Notes under the pieces: model-generated | What the model was told of the DNA's origin: nothing | What the model saw: only the letters and a program-made list of their open reading frames with translations | The model's database searches: none | Shown here: piece by piece, positions 41,154 through 50,781 of the stretch | Position numbering within the stretch: the stretch's first letter is position 1 | How the letters are laid out: each line of letters opens with the position of its first letter | Translations under genes and position numbers: made by a program | Assembly (NCBI GenBank): GCA_023663135.1 | Contig: JAMPIE010000002.1 | Span: 1-64,000 of the forward strand | Source of the DNA: Alloprevotella sp. | Lineage (GTDB): Bacteria; Bacteroidota; Bacteroidia; Bacteroidales; Muribaculaceae | Reading direction: 5' to 3' | DNA length: 64,000 bases

Positions 41154-44100
41154 ATGAAAAGACTCTTGTCCGGCTCCATGCAGGCCGCCGCTGCGGTGAT
41201 GGCGCTGACCATAATCGGGCAAACGCCTGCCGGTGCTATGGCCGCTCCGCTGCCTGTGACGGCCACGGCTTCTCCGACAGCTCGCCTCATAAACCTCACT
41301 ACGGCCGAGGTGAGCCTCCCCTCCGGACTCACTCTCACTATCGACTTTTATGGCGACAACATCTTCCGCCTCTTTGCCGATCCTAAGGGAGGAATTGTGC
41401 GTAACCCCATAGCAACTCCTCCGGCCGACATCTTAGTGTCCACTCCTCGCCGACCCCTCTCTGGCGTCATCTCAGTGTCCAACGCCAATGGCAACGCCAT
41501 TGTGGCTTCGCCCGACGTAACTGTCACCGTTGACTCCGCCGGGATGATTACCGTCACTGACAAGGATGGCAATCTGCTCATTGAGCAGACCGAGCCCACT
41601 GCGTTTAACGACGACTCTTTTACCCTCGGGCTGAAGGAGAAGGATGGCGAATGGTTTTATGGCGGTGGTGTACAAAACGGTCGCTTCTCCCATCGCGGAC
41701 GCGCCATTGAGATTGTCAATCAAAACTCATGGACCGATGGCGGTGTCTGCTCTCCTGCCCCATTCTTTTGGTCTACCGGAGGTTATGGCATCATGTTCCA
41801 CACCTTTGAGCCCGGACGATATGACTTCGGCGCAGAGAAGCCCGGGACTGTGGTCCTCACTCATTCTGCCCCTTACCTTGATATGTTTGTCATGGCAAGC
41901 CCCACCCCCACCGGCCTCCTCAACGACTTCTATCAGCTGACGGGAAATCCTGTGCTCCTCCCAAAGTTTGGTTTCTATCAAGGTCACCTCAATGCTTATA
42001 ACCGCGACTATTGGACTCCCGACACCACGGGTCGCGGTGTGCTCTTCGAGGATGGCATTCGCTACCGCGAGAGTCAGAAAGACAATGGCGGTATCCGAGA
42101 GAGCCTCAACGGCGAGCTCCCCGGCAACTATCAGTTCTCGGCCCGCGCCGTAGTTGACCGCTATGCCAATGCCGATATGCCCTTGGGATGGGTGCTCCCC
42201 AACGACGGCTATGGAGCCGGATATGGACAGACAGGCTCGCTGGAAGGCAACGTTGAAAACCTCAAACAGTTTGGCGACTATGCTCGCTCCAAGGGTGTCG
42301 AAATTGGCCTCTGGACTCAGAGCGACCTCCATCCCAAGGAAGGAGTTGAGCCCCTGCTCCAGCGCGACATCGTCCGCGAGGTGCGCGATGCCGGAGTCCG
42401 CGTCCTTAAGACCGACGTTGCCTGGGTGGGCTATGGCTATTCCTTTGGCCTCAATGGTGTGGCTGACGTGGGCGAGATAATGCCATATTATGGCAACGAT
42501 GCCCGCCCCTTCATCATATCCCTCGACGGATGGGCCGGCACTCAGCGTTATGCCGGCATATGGAGCGGCGACCAGACCGGCGGCGAATGGGAGTATATCC
42601 GCTTCCATATCCCCACTTACATAGGGTCAGGCCTGGCCGGTAACCCCAACATCACATCCGATATGGATGGGATTTTTGGCGGCAAAAAGCCGGTGATAAA
42701 CACTCGCGACTTCCAGTGGAAGACGTGGACCCCCATGCAGCTTAATATGGATGGCTGGGGAGCCAATGAAAAATATCCCCAGGCAATGGGCGAGCCTTAT
42801 ACATCCATCAACCGCCACTACCTCAAGCTCAAGAGCCAGTTGATGCCCTATGCTTACACCTATGCTCGCGAGGCTGTTGATGGTAAGCCTCTTATCAGGG
42901 CAATGTTCTTGGATTATCCCAACACCTACACCTACTCTCCGGCCACACGTTACCAATATCTCTATGGTCCCGACTTCCTCATCGCCCCCATATACCAAGC
43001 CACTGCCTCCGACGACCAGGGCAACGACATTCGCAATGGTATATACCTCCCCGAGGGGATCTGGATTGACTATTTCAACGGCGATGCATACCATGGCGGA
43101 CGCGTGATCAACTCGTTCCCGGCTCCGGTGTGGAAGCTGCCCGTGTTTGTGCGACAAGGCGCCATCATCCCCATGGTCAACCCCAACAACAATCCCTCCG
43201 AGATCAATAAGAGCCTCCGCATTTACGAGCTCTATCCCGCCCCCGGTACATCGGAGATGACCGAGTATGACGACGATGGAACCACCGAGGCCTACCTTCG
43301 CGGCCAAAGTGCCACTACCCATATCTCCATGACCCTCTCCGACAAGGATGTCCTCTCAATCGATGTTGCTCCCACCCAGGGTTCTTTCGAAGGCATGCAG
43401 CCCATGAAGTCTACAGAGCTGATTATCAATGCGACGTCGATGCCTAAGTCGGTTGAGTCAACCATAGGTTCAAAGGTGAAGCTCACCAGGGTATCGACCC
43501 TCGAGGAGTTTAACCGCGGCGGCGAAAATATATGGTATTATAATCCTGCACCCGAGCTCAACACATTTGCCACCCCCGGCAGCGAGTTTGCTTCTGTCAA
43601 GATCACCAAAAATCCTCAGATTCTCGTCCGCCTTGCCACTACTAACACTGCCGAGAATGGCATCCGGGTAACTGTGAAGGGGTATAAGTACGACACCACC
43701 GACAAGCTCCTCGCTTCCCATGGCTCCCTCTCAGCTCCCATGGCTGCTCAGAGCGTTGTTGAGCCTTATGCTGTAACGCCCAAATGGGCCACGGTTGAGA
43801 ATGCCGACTTCTATGAGGTGGAATTTGATGGTATGAACTACTCCACCATTGCTGCCGATTCACTCTCCTTTACCGACCTCCAGCCTGAGACCGACTATGT
43901 ATTCAAGGTTCGTGCGGTCAATGCCGATGGCCAGTCGCCCTGGACCGAGATAGCCGTCAAGACCCTCGGCAATCCTCTTGAGCATGCCATCCATGACATC
44001 CGCGGCCGTGCATCCTCGCCCGACCAGGAGGGATTTGAGGCCTGGCATCTCTTTGACTTTGCCGAAAGCGGCGACATCTATCACTCGCAGTATCAGACCA

Positions 44101-45002
44101 ACGCTCTCCCATGCACTATCACCGCCGATCTCGTCGCTGTCAACCATCTCGATAAGATGGAGTATCTCCCGCGCGACAATGCAGGCAACGGCACCATCCT
44201 CGCCGGCTCTGTCCAGACCTCGATCAATGGCAATGATTGGAGCGAGCCTGTAGCCTTTGAATGGGCTCGCGACAAGGCCGTGAAGACCTTTGTCTTTGAA
44301 AGTCACCCCGATGCTCGATATGTCCGCATCAACGTCGACAAGGCCGTTGGTAACTACGTGAGCGGCAGAGAGCTTTATATCTTCCGCACTCCCGGCTCAG
44401 AGCCTTACTATCAAGGCGATATTAACAAAGATGGAAAGATAGACGACAACGACTTCACCTCGTATATGAACTATACCGGCCTGCGCCGTGGCGACTCTGA
44501 CTTTGACTATGTGTCGGTAGGTGATGTCAACGCCAATGGTCTCATCGATGCCTACGATATCTCTCTCGTGGCCCGTGAGCTTGATGGCGGTCTCATCCTT
44601 CCCGATTCTGTGTTGACAGCTCCGCAGGGCTCCCTGACCTTTGCCGTCGCCCCTCGTCGTGCTGTCAATGCCGGTGATGAAGTTACTGTTACTGTGAGCG
44701 GCAAGGCTCTCAAGGCCATCAATGCTCTCTCCTTTGCCCTCCCTTACAATGCTCTCGACTTTGAGTATATAGGCATCAAGGCTTCCGGCCTCAATGAGAT
44801 GGCCAATCTCACTTACGACCGACTCCATACCTCCGGCGACAAGGTGCTCTATCCCACCTTTGTCAATCGTGGCACTAAGCCCATGGCCGATGGGAGCGGC
44901 GAGATTATCACCATCACGTTCCGCGCCAAGCGCAAGGCCGCCTTCACCCTCAGCCCCTGCGACATCATCCTCGTCGGGCCCGACGGACAGACTGTCAAAT
45001 AA
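41154..45002 (+). CDS. Modular GH31 glycosidase with FN3, discoidin-like, dockerin-like and cohesin-like modules
   Basis: About 1282 residues from ATG 41154 (MKRLLSGSMQAAAAV, signal peptide to about residue 30). The GH31 part occupies about 40-830: an N-terminal beta-sandwich (GLKEKDGEWFYGGGVQNG), a barrel with nucleophile D421 in LKTDVAWVGYGY and acid/base D473 in IWSGDQTGGEW, and a C-terminal beta domain. Then FN3 (about 860-938), discoidin-like (about 945-1080), a two-repeat dockerin-like region (GDINKDGKIDDND near 1088; GDVNANGLIDAYD near 1123), and a cohesin-like end (about 1150-1282). Substrate is likely an alpha-glucan; linkage unknown. No T9SS sorting domain is seen. Confidence 0.87.
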   Translation: MKRLLSGSMQAAAAVMALTIIGQTPAGAMAAPLPVTATASPTARLINLTTAEVSLPSGLTLTIDFYGDNIFRLFADPKGGIVRNPIATPPADILVSTPRRPLSGVISVSNANGNAIVASPDVTVTVDSAGMITVTDKDGNLLIEQTEPTAFNDDSFTLGLKEKDGEWFYGGGVQNGRFSHRGRAIEIVNQNSWTDGGVCSPAPFFWSTGGYGIMFHTFEPGRYDFGAEKPGTVVLTHSAPYLDMFVMASPTPTGLLNDFYQLTGNPVLLPKFGFYQGHLNAYNRDYWTPDTTGRGVLFEDGIRYRESQKDNGGIRESLNGELPGNYQFSARAVVDRYANADMPLGWVLPNDGYGAGYGQTGSLEGNVENLKQFGDYARSKGVEIGLWTQSDLHPKEGVEPLLQRDIVREVRDAGVRVLKTDVAWVGYGYSFGLNGVADVGEIMPYYGNDARPFIISLDGWAGTQRYAGIWSGDQTGGEWEYIRFHIPTYIGSGLAGNPNITSDMDGIFGGKKPVINTRDFQWKTWTPMQLNMDGWGANEKYPQAMGEPYTSINRHYLKLKSQLMPYAYTYAREAVDGKPLIRAMFLDYPNTYTYSPATRYQYLYGPDFLIAPIYQATASDDQGNDIRNGIYLPEGIWIDYFNGDAYHGGRVINSFPAPVWKLPVFVRQGAIIPMVNPNNNPSEINKSLRIYELYPAPGTSEMTEYDDDGTTEAYLRGQSATTHISMTLSDKDVLSIDVAPTQGSFEGMQPMKSTELIINATSMPKSVESTIGSKVKLTRVSTLEEFNRGGENIWYYNPAPELNTFATPGSEFASVKITKNPQILVRLATTNTAENGIRVTVKGYKYDTTDKLLASHGSLSAPMAAQSVVEPYAVTPKWATVENADFYEVEFDGMNYSTIAADSLSFTDLQPETDYVFKVRAVNADGQSPWTEIAVKTLGNPLEHAIHDIRGRASSPDQEGFEAWHLFDFAESGDIYHSQYQTNALPCTITADLVAVNHLDKMEYLPRDNAGNGTILAGSVQTSINGNDWSEPVAFEWARDKAVKTFVFESHPDARYVRINVDKAVGNYVSGRELYIFRTPGSEPYYQGDINKDGKIDDNDFTSYMNYTGLRRGDSDFDYVSVGDVNANGLIDAYDISLVARELDGGLILPDSVLTAPQGSLTFAVAPRRAVNAGDEVTVTVSGKALKAINALSFALPYNALDFEYIGIKASGLNEMANLTYDRLHTSGDKVLYPTFVNRGTKPMADGSGEIITITFRAKRKAAFTLSPCDIILVGPDGQTVK

Positions 45003-45025
45003 CTTCGCGACCATAAGCACATAAT

Positions 45026-45065
45026 CATATGGGCTCCCGCAGGATTGTCTGCGGGAGCCCATATG
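45026..45065. terminator. Bidirectional terminator between GH31 gene and trxB
   Basis: CATATGGGCTCCCGCAG (45026-45042) pairs with CTGCGGGAGCCCATATG (45049-45065): a 17-bp perfect stem with a 6-nt loop between convergent genes. Confidence 0.8.
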
Positions 45066-45083
45066 CTATAGAAATTAGTCAGC

Positions 45084-46013
45084 TTAAGAATTTTCCATTA
45101 GGAAACGCTCCACGTCGAGGGCAGCGCGGCAACCGGAGGCGGCAGCCGTAATGGCCTGACGATAGACTGGATCGGCTACGTCGCCGGCGGCAAATACGCC
45201 GGGGATGTTGGTGGCGGTGGTGGGGAGCGCGGTCTTGATATATCCCTGTTCATCCACCTCTACGGAGGGGAAGAGCTTGGTGTTGGGCTGATGGCCTATG
45301 GCCAGGAAAAATCCATCGATGGCCAGATCAAAGCGTTGCTCGGTGGGGGTGCCAACATTTTCCACGAGGTGAGCCCCCTCTACAAATTCCTCGCCATAGA
45401 GCCCTACGGTGTTGGTGTTAAATAGCACCTTAATCTTAGGATTGTCAAGCACTCTGCGCTGCATCACCTTTGAGGCTCGGAGATAGTCTTTGCGGACGAT
45501 GAGAAACACGTCGGAGGCTATCCCGGAGAGATAGAGGGCCTCCTCGCAGGCGGTGTCGCCGCCGCCCACAACGGCCACTCGCTTATTGCGATAAAAGAAT
45601 CCATCGCAGGTGGCGCAGGCGCTCACTCCCATCCCTTGATATTTCTTCTCGTCGGGGATGCCGAGATATTTGGCTGAAGCGCCGGTGGATATTATCACGG
45701 TTTCAGCCTCAATCTCTTCGCCGTCTGAGGCCTTGGCCTTAAATGGACGCGTAGAGAGGTCGATGCTCTCTATGAAGCCGGTGCGAATGTCGGCTCCGAA
45801 TCGACGGGCCTGATTGCGTATGTCATCCATAAGCTGTGGGCCTTGGATCCCCTCCGGATAGCCGGGGAAGTTTTCCACTTCGGTGGTGGTGGTCAGCTGA
45901 CCTCCGGGTTGGTGTCCTTCATAGAGAAGGGGCGATATGTTGGCTCGGGAGGCATAGATGGCTGCGGTATAGCCTGCAGGTCCTGAGCCGATGATAAGGC
46001 ATCGTGTGGTCAT
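45084..46013 (-). CDS. trxB: Thioredoxin-disulfide reductase
   Basis: A 309-residue NADPH/FAD flavoenzyme. CLIIGSGPAGYTAAIYASRA binds FAD, the redox pair is in SACATCDGFF, VAVVGGGDTACEEALYL binds NADPH, and GVFAAGDVAD is the second FAD motif. It reduces thioredoxin in the cytoplasm. It is 33 nt after the LolA-like gene, in a unit with ftsK. Confidence 0.95.
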   Translation of the reverse strand: MTTRCLIIGSGPAGYTAAIYASRANISPLLYEGHQPGGQLTTTTEVENFPGYPEGIQGPQLMDDIRNQARRFGADIRTGFIESIDLSTRPFKAKASDGEEIEAETVIISTGASAKYLGIPDEKKYQGMGVSACATCDGFFYRNKRVAVVGGGDTACEEALYLSGIASDVFLIVRKDYLRASKVMQRRVLDNPKIKVLFNTNTVGLYGEEFVEGAHLVENVGTPTEQRFDLAIDGFFLAIGHQPNTKLFPSVEVDEQGYIKTALPTTATNIPGVFAAGDVADPVYRQAITAAASGCRAALDVERFLMENS

Positions 46014-46046
46014 ATATGTGTTTGGTTATGATATGGCTTGAGGGGC

Positions 46047-46670
46047 TTAACGCAGGTCTATAATCTCTGCGCCAGGAGCCTTGGAGGTGATAAACCGGAA
46101 GGTGGAGTCGGGGAGCTTTGATCCGGTCTTGACTGATGTCAGGGTTATGGTCATGATTCCCCCCGATGGGAAGAAAAGCTTCATGCGTGATGGCATCTCG
46201 TCTGCGCCAAAGGTTACCTCGGCTCGTGTCACAGTCGGATTAGGCATCGACGGCTTGAGCAGAATGGTGCGCTGTGACGGATTGCCGATATAAGAGGCTT
46301 TGTATCGGCTGTTGAGCGACGTCAAGATGGCATAGGGGTTCACCTGGGCCAGCTCGTCAGGCGTTGGCTCGGTGATATTCACCTCTCCGGCATCTTGGCT
46401 CCATGTCCATTGTGTCTTGCCATCATACCACACCTTCATCTTAGGCGAGTCAATGCTAAACTTATTTCCGGCAATGGTCAGTGTCCCTCGAAGGTTTCCT
46501 TGTCCCGTGGTTGTGAAGGTGGCTGTGATGCTTTCGGCAGATTTCATCATGGCCACGGCTCTGTTGAGCAACTGCAAGGCGCTCTGTGCTGCAATAGCTT
46601 GGGGTGTGGAGGATATCAGTAGCAGCATAAGGGCAAGGATGCTTTGTGCTATGGTCTTAAGGCTTTTCAT
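46047..46670 (-). CDS. LolA-like outer-membrane lipoprotein carrier protein
   Basis: A 207-residue secreted protein (signal peptide to about AIAAQ). The SITATFTTTGQGNLRGTLTIAGNKF pattern, cited as SITATFTTTGQ and GTLTIAGNKFSI, with the open beta-half-barrel alternation to the end (PDSTFRF), matches LolA-like proteins that shuttle lipoproteins across the periplasm. Position after ftsK agrees with the gene order ftsK-lolA known in many bacteria. Identity is moderate. Confidence 0.82.
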   Translation of the reverse strand: MKSLKTIAQSILALMLLLISSTPQAIAAQSALQLLNRAVAMMKSAESITATFTTTGQGNLRGTLTIAGNKFSIDSPKMKVWYDGKTQWTWSQDAGEVNITEPTPDELAQVNPYAILTSLNSRYKASYIGNPSQRTILLKPSMPNPTVTRAEVTFGADEMPSRMKLFFPSGGIMTITLTSVKTGSKLPDSTFRFITSKAPGAEIIDLR

Positions 46671-46710
46671 CGGCGTTGTAACAATTTGGGTTGGCTAAAG
46701 GTTCATGCGG

Positions 46711-49449
46711 TCAGTCTTCACTGCTCGAGGCGGGCTGATACTGGGTGGTACCGGTACATGAAAGCCATTGCTCAAAATCATAGATGGTCATGTTCACCTT
46801 GCGGGGCTTCCCCCCTTGAGCCGCGCCCACTATGCCGGCTCTCTCCAGCTGATCCATGATCTTTCCGGCGCGTGGATAGCCTATTTCAAAGCGGCGCTGA
46901 ATAAGCGAGGTGGAGCCCACATTCTCGCTTATGACGAGGCGTGCAGCGTCCTCAAAGAGGGGGTCGCGATCGATAGATACTCCGCCTCCCTCGCCGCCGC
47001 CGGCCGAGTCAGGTATATATTCGGGGAGCTGATAAGGCACTGAAAATCCGGCTTGTGAGGCTATGTGGTCGCAGATGGCTTCCACCTCCGGAGTGTCGAT
47101 AAATGCACACTGCACTCGCTCTATCACGCCGTCGCGCGAGAAGAGCATATCGCCGCGACCTATGAGCTGATTGGCTCCGGGGCGGTCAAGGATGATGCGG
47201 CTCTCGAGCTGCTGTGTGACGCGGAAGGCTATTCGGCCGGGGAAGTTGGCGCGTATCACGCCCGTGATGATGTTGGCCGAGGGGCGTTGTGTGGCCAAGA
47301 TTACGTGGATGCCCACTGCGCGCGCTTTCTGAGCTATGCGGGCTATGGGGGTCTCTACCTCCTTGCCGGCGGTCATGATCAGGTCGGCAAACTCATCTAT
47401 CACCACCACGATATAGGGCATATACCTATGCCCTTTGGCGGGGTTGAGCTTGAGGTTAACAAATTTTTCGTTATATTCTTTGACGGCGCGTACGTTGGCG
47501 GCCTTAAGTAGCTCATATCGCTGATCCATTTCAAGGCAAAGCGAGTTGAGCACCGGCACTACCTTATCCATATTGGTGATGATGGCCTCATCTTCGCCTG
47601 GCAAGGCGGCCAGATAGTGTCGCTCTATCTTATTATAAAGCGAAAACTCGACCATCTTCGGATCGATGAGCACAAACTTCACTTCGGCCGGATGTTTCTT
47701 GTACAGGATGGAGGCAATGATGGTGTTGAGTCCCACCGACTTACCCATGCCCGTTGAACCGGCTACCAAAAGGTGGGGCATGCGGGTGAGGTCGGCAATA
47801 TAGACATCGTTGGATATAGTGGCACCCATAGCCATAGGGAGTTCGGCTGTGGATTCTTGATATTTTCGCGAAGCGAGGATCGAGCGTATGGACACTACGC
47901 GCGGCTTCTTGTTGGGCACTTCGATACCTATGGTCCCTTTGCCGGGCATAGGTGCTATGATGCGAATGCCTATGGCCGACAGCGAGAGGGCCAGGTCATC
48001 TTCAAGCGAGCGTATGCGATTGATGCGCACTCCCTCAGCGGGCACGATCTCATAGAGGGTCACTGTGGGGCCTACTGTGGCCTCAATTCGAGCTATGGAG
48101 ATGCCAAAGGTACCGAGCATCTTGCGTATGTTGTCGATATTGGCTTTTTGCTCCTCGTCGTTGAGCGCTCCCTCGGGAATGGGGCGGTCTATGAGGAGAT
48201 CAACCGTAGGGCGGCGGAAGTGTGATAACTCAGCTGTAGGGTCGTAATGGTCGGTCTCATCTGTCGTCTCTACGGCTTCTTCGATGGGTGCAGCCTTGGC
48301 CACGGTGACCTCCGGTTCTCCGGTAATGTGCTCAGCTCCTCCCTGTATCACAACTTCCCCCTCGCTCTGGTAGTCGCTGTCGTCAAGATTGGCCAGGGGG
48401 TCGTCGGCTATGGTAATGGTCACTTCCTGTTGGTCGGCTTCATGCGTCTCTCCATCTATCTGAGGACCATGCTCCGTCATGCCAGATATATCTGAAAGCC
48501 CTTCTGAACGCGCGGTGTCTTCCGCTTTTTCCGGCTTTTCTGTCTCTCCTGATTCTTCGTCGCGCTCTGCTGTGGCGGCAGCCTCGCAGCGCTGTCTCAT
48601 GGCCTCACGGCGCTCTGTCACAAACCGGTTTGCGGCGGCCATAGCGTCGGTGATCTGCTTGAGGAAGATAAGAGCCACGGCGGCTACGAGTATCACGCTC
48701 ACGCCTATCATGCCCCACACTCCGGTGACTTCAAGTAAGAAGTTATTGACCTCATGGCCATGGAGACCGCCCCAATAGATGCTCGTTGGCATCTGGTAGG
48801 TGACCATCCCAACCACTACAGATGTGGCTATCATCACCACGAGGCTCTTAACTGTGAGCCTCCAAAACGACAGTCGTCTGAGTCCAACGAGGCTCATGCC
48901 TAACAACGCCAGATAGGCCGGCACGGCAAAGGCACCGAGACCCATTGAGCCGCTTATCATACACTCTGAGAGCCATGCTCCGAGCGGCCCTCCGGCATTT
49001 TTCACCGTGGCCGTGGAGGCCACTGCGCCGTCGAGCCCCGATGAATGGATGATGCTTTGATCAGCCGCTCCTGCCGAGACTATATAGCTTATAAACGATA
49101 TTAGGATATATGTGGCTGCTATGAGACACACCACGCCCATAAACATGCCGGGGCGTTTGTCGGCCTTCAGTCGGCTCAGTAGCCCGGGTTTCTTAGGCTC
49201 GGCCTCTTTCTTTGCGGCTTTAGTCGGAGAGGCTACGGCTTTGGCTCGAGAGGGCTGCTGAGGCTCTGTAGCCGGCATCTCAGCCGTTCTTCGGAGAGAC
49301 TCCGGCTCGGGGGGAAGGCTCACTATGGGGGGGGCCGCGGCATTCTCGGCCATTACGCGACGGCGCGGACGACGCGGTGCTGCCGGAAGCTCCTCCGGCT
49401 CAAAGACAGGGGCTTCCATTGTGTCGATATCGGGATAATGCTTGGACAT
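46711..49449 (-). CDS. ftsK: DNA translocase FtsK/SpoIIIE
   Basis: A 912-residue septal DNA pump. The N-terminus has about 110 proline-rich and charged residues, then four transmembrane helices between about 110 and 270, and an acidic linker (about 285-430). The motor domain is C-terminal: beta-domain YEIVPAEGVRINRI, Walker A VAGSTGMGKSVGLN, Walker B IVVVIDEFADLIM and ILATQRPSANIITG. A winged-helix gamma domain ends the protein (RRFEIGYPRAGKIMDQLERAG). It coordinates chromosome dimer resolution and segregation at division. Confidence 0.95.
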   Translation of the reverse strand: MSKHYPDIDTMEAPVFEPEELPAAPRRPRRRVMAENAAAPPIVSLPPEPESLRRTAEMPATEPQQPSRAKAVASPTKAAKKEAEPKKPGLLSRLKADKRPGMFMGVVCLIAATYILISFISYIVSAGAADQSIIHSSGLDGAVASTATVKNAGGPLGAWLSECMISGSMGLGAFAVPAYLALLGMSLVGLRRLSFWRLTVKSLVVMIATSVVVGMVTYQMPTSIYWGGLHGHEVNNFLLEVTGVWGMIGVSVILVAAVALIFLKQITDAMAAANRFVTERREAMRQRCEAAATAERDEESGETEKPEKAEDTARSEGLSDISGMTEHGPQIDGETHEADQQEVTITIADDPLANLDDSDYQSEGEVVIQGGAEHITGEPEVTVAKAAPIEEAVETTDETDHYDPTAELSHFRRPTVDLLIDRPIPEGALNDEEQKANIDNIRKMLGTFGISIARIEATVGPTVTLYEIVPAEGVRINRIRSLEDDLALSLSAIGIRIIAPMPGKGTIGIEVPNKKPRVVSIRSILASRKYQESTAELPMAMGATISNDVYIADLTRMPHLLVAGSTGMGKSVGLNTIIASILYKKHPAEVKFVLIDPKMVEFSLYNKIERHYLAALPGEDEAIITNMDKVVPVLNSLCLEMDQRYELLKAANVRAVKEYNEKFVNLKLNPAKGHRYMPYIVVVIDEFADLIMTAGKEVETPIARIAQKARAVGIHVILATQRPSANIITGVIRANFPGRIAFRVTQQLESRIILDRPGANQLIGRGDMLFSRDGVIERVQCAFIDTPEVEAICDHIASQAGFSVPYQLPEYIPDSAGGGEGGGVSIDRDPLFEDAARLVISENVGSTSLIQRRFEIGYPRAGKIMDQLERAGIVGAAQGGKPRKVNMTIYDFEQWLSCTGTTQYQPASSSED

Positions 49450-49485
49450 TCAAGTGTTTGTGAGTTCTTTTGTGTGATAAGAATG

Positions 49486-49493
49486 CAAAGGTA
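49486..49493 (-). promoter_or_regulatory. -7 box for ftsK-lolA-trxB
   Basis: TACCTTTG on the minus strand, 36 nt before the ftsK ATG at 49449. A -33 box at standard spacing is not evident. Confidence 0.5.
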
Positions 49494-49597
49494 CACAAAA
49501 AGAAAGACTCCCGCGGCCTAATATATCTTAATTTTTTTTCTTTTTTATTGGCATCCTCCTATGTCGCACTGCAGAGCATCCCATAGCCCATTTTTTG

Positions 49598-49628
49598 TTG
49601 TATTATTAAGCCGAATGATGTAACTTTG
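49598..49628 (+). promoter_or_regulatory. Promoter of pta-ackA
   Basis: TTG (49598-49600), exactly 20 nt, TAACTTTG (49621-49628). This predicts a start near 49633 and a leader of about 95 nt before pta. Nothing else recognisable lies in the 277-bp gap between ftsK and pta. Confidence 0.7.
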
Positions 49629-49726
49629 CATCAAAATAAACATTGTGGACATAAAAAATTAATAGGGACAGAGAGCTAAGTAATGGCCCAATTAATTTAT
49701 AGAAGTTCCCATAATCCCTCATAGCT

Positions 49727-50740
49727 ATGAAACTCTTTGACAAGCTTTCCCAGAAAGCCAAGGAACACCCCCAGAGGGTGGTGCTCCCCGAGGGCACTGA
49801 GCCCCGCACTCTTAAGGCTGCCGACCGCATCATCGCCGACTCTCTCGCCAAGATTATACTCATTGGCGACCCCAAGGAGATACTCGCCTTGGCCGATGAG
49901 CTCCTCCTCGAAAACATCAAGAACGCCACCATAGTCAATCCCGCCGATGAGACTGTCATCGACAAGTATGCCCCCCTCTTCTTTGAGCTTCGCAAGAGCA
50001 AGGGCATCACGATGGAGCAGGCCCGCGCCACTACGGCCAATCCGCTCTATCTCGGTTGCCTGATGGTGAAGGCCGGCGACGCCGACGCTCAGGTGGCCGG
50101 TGCTCAAAATACCACCGGCAATGTACTCCGCGCTGCCTTCCAGGTGATTAAGACCCAGCCCGGCATCGATGTGGTCTCCGGCGCTTTCCTAATGCTTCTT
50201 CCCGAGGATAGCCCCTTCGGCACCGATGGAATCCTCATTTTTGCCGACTGCGCTGTCATACCCGATCCCACCGCCAAGGAGCTTGCTCAGATTGCCGTGA
50301 GCGCCGGACAGACCGCTCGTGACATTGCCGGCATCACTCCCCGAGTGGCCATGCTCAGCTTCTCCACCAAGGGCTCAGCCAAGCATGAGCGCATCGACAA
50401 GGTGGTGGAGGCCACCAAGATTGCCCATGAGATGGATCCCACGCTCCTTCTCGATGGCGAGCTTCAGGCCGACGCTGCTCTTGTCCCCGGCGTTGCTGCC
50501 TCCAAAGCTCCCGGCTCCCCTATTGAGGGACGAGCCAATGTCCTTGTCTTCCCCTCGCTCGAGGTTGGTAACATTGCCTACAAGCTCGTCCAGCGTCTTG
50601 GCGGCGTCGAGGCTGTAGGCCCCGTGCTCCAAGGCCTCGCTGCACCGGTCAACGACCTTTCTCGCGGTGCCTTCCCGGAAGATATATATAAGACCATCAT
50701 CATGACGGCCAATCAGGCCATAGGCCTCAAAGGTCTCTGA
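49727..50740 (+). CDS. pta: Phosphate acetyltransferase
   Basis: A 337-residue short-form Pta with only the catalytic domain, interconverting acetyl-CoA and acetyl phosphate. VVLPEGTEPRTLKAADRI, GCLMVKAGDADAQVAGA, KTQPGIDVVSGAFLM, LSFSTKGSAKH and the C-terminal GAFPEDIYKTIIMTANQA are characteristic. Followed 41 nt later by ackA; together they make acetate and ATP. Confidence 0.96.
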   Translation: MKLFDKLSQKAKEHPQRVVLPEGTEPRTLKAADRIIADSLAKIILIGDPKEILALADELLLENIKNATIVNPADETVIDKYAPLFFELRKSKGITMEQARATTANPLYLGCLMVKAGDADAQVAGAQNTTGNVLRAAFQVIKTQPGIDVVSGAFLMLLPEDSPFGTDGILIFADCAVIPDPTAKELAQIAVSAGQTARDIAGITPRVAMLSFSTKGSAKHERIDKVVEATKIAHEMDPTLLLDGELQADAALVPGVAASKAPGSPIEGRANVLVFPSLEVGNIAYKLVQRLGGVEAVGPVLQGLAAPVNDLSRGAFPEDIYKTIIMTANQAIGLKGL

Positions 50741-50781
50741 TTTTTATAATCCTTAACCAACAATCAATCAACTTCCCGACA

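Noticed and set aside
41727-43322. Minus-strand frames of 230-290 residues inside the GH31 gene
   Set aside because: Antisense to the catalytic GH31 part with its nucleophile and acid/base; compositional artefact.
46768-48778. Several long open frames on plus across the ftsK gene
   Set aside because: They lie antisense to a full-length, motif-complete FtsK, have no family features and no promoters of their own; they follow from codon bias of the true frame.
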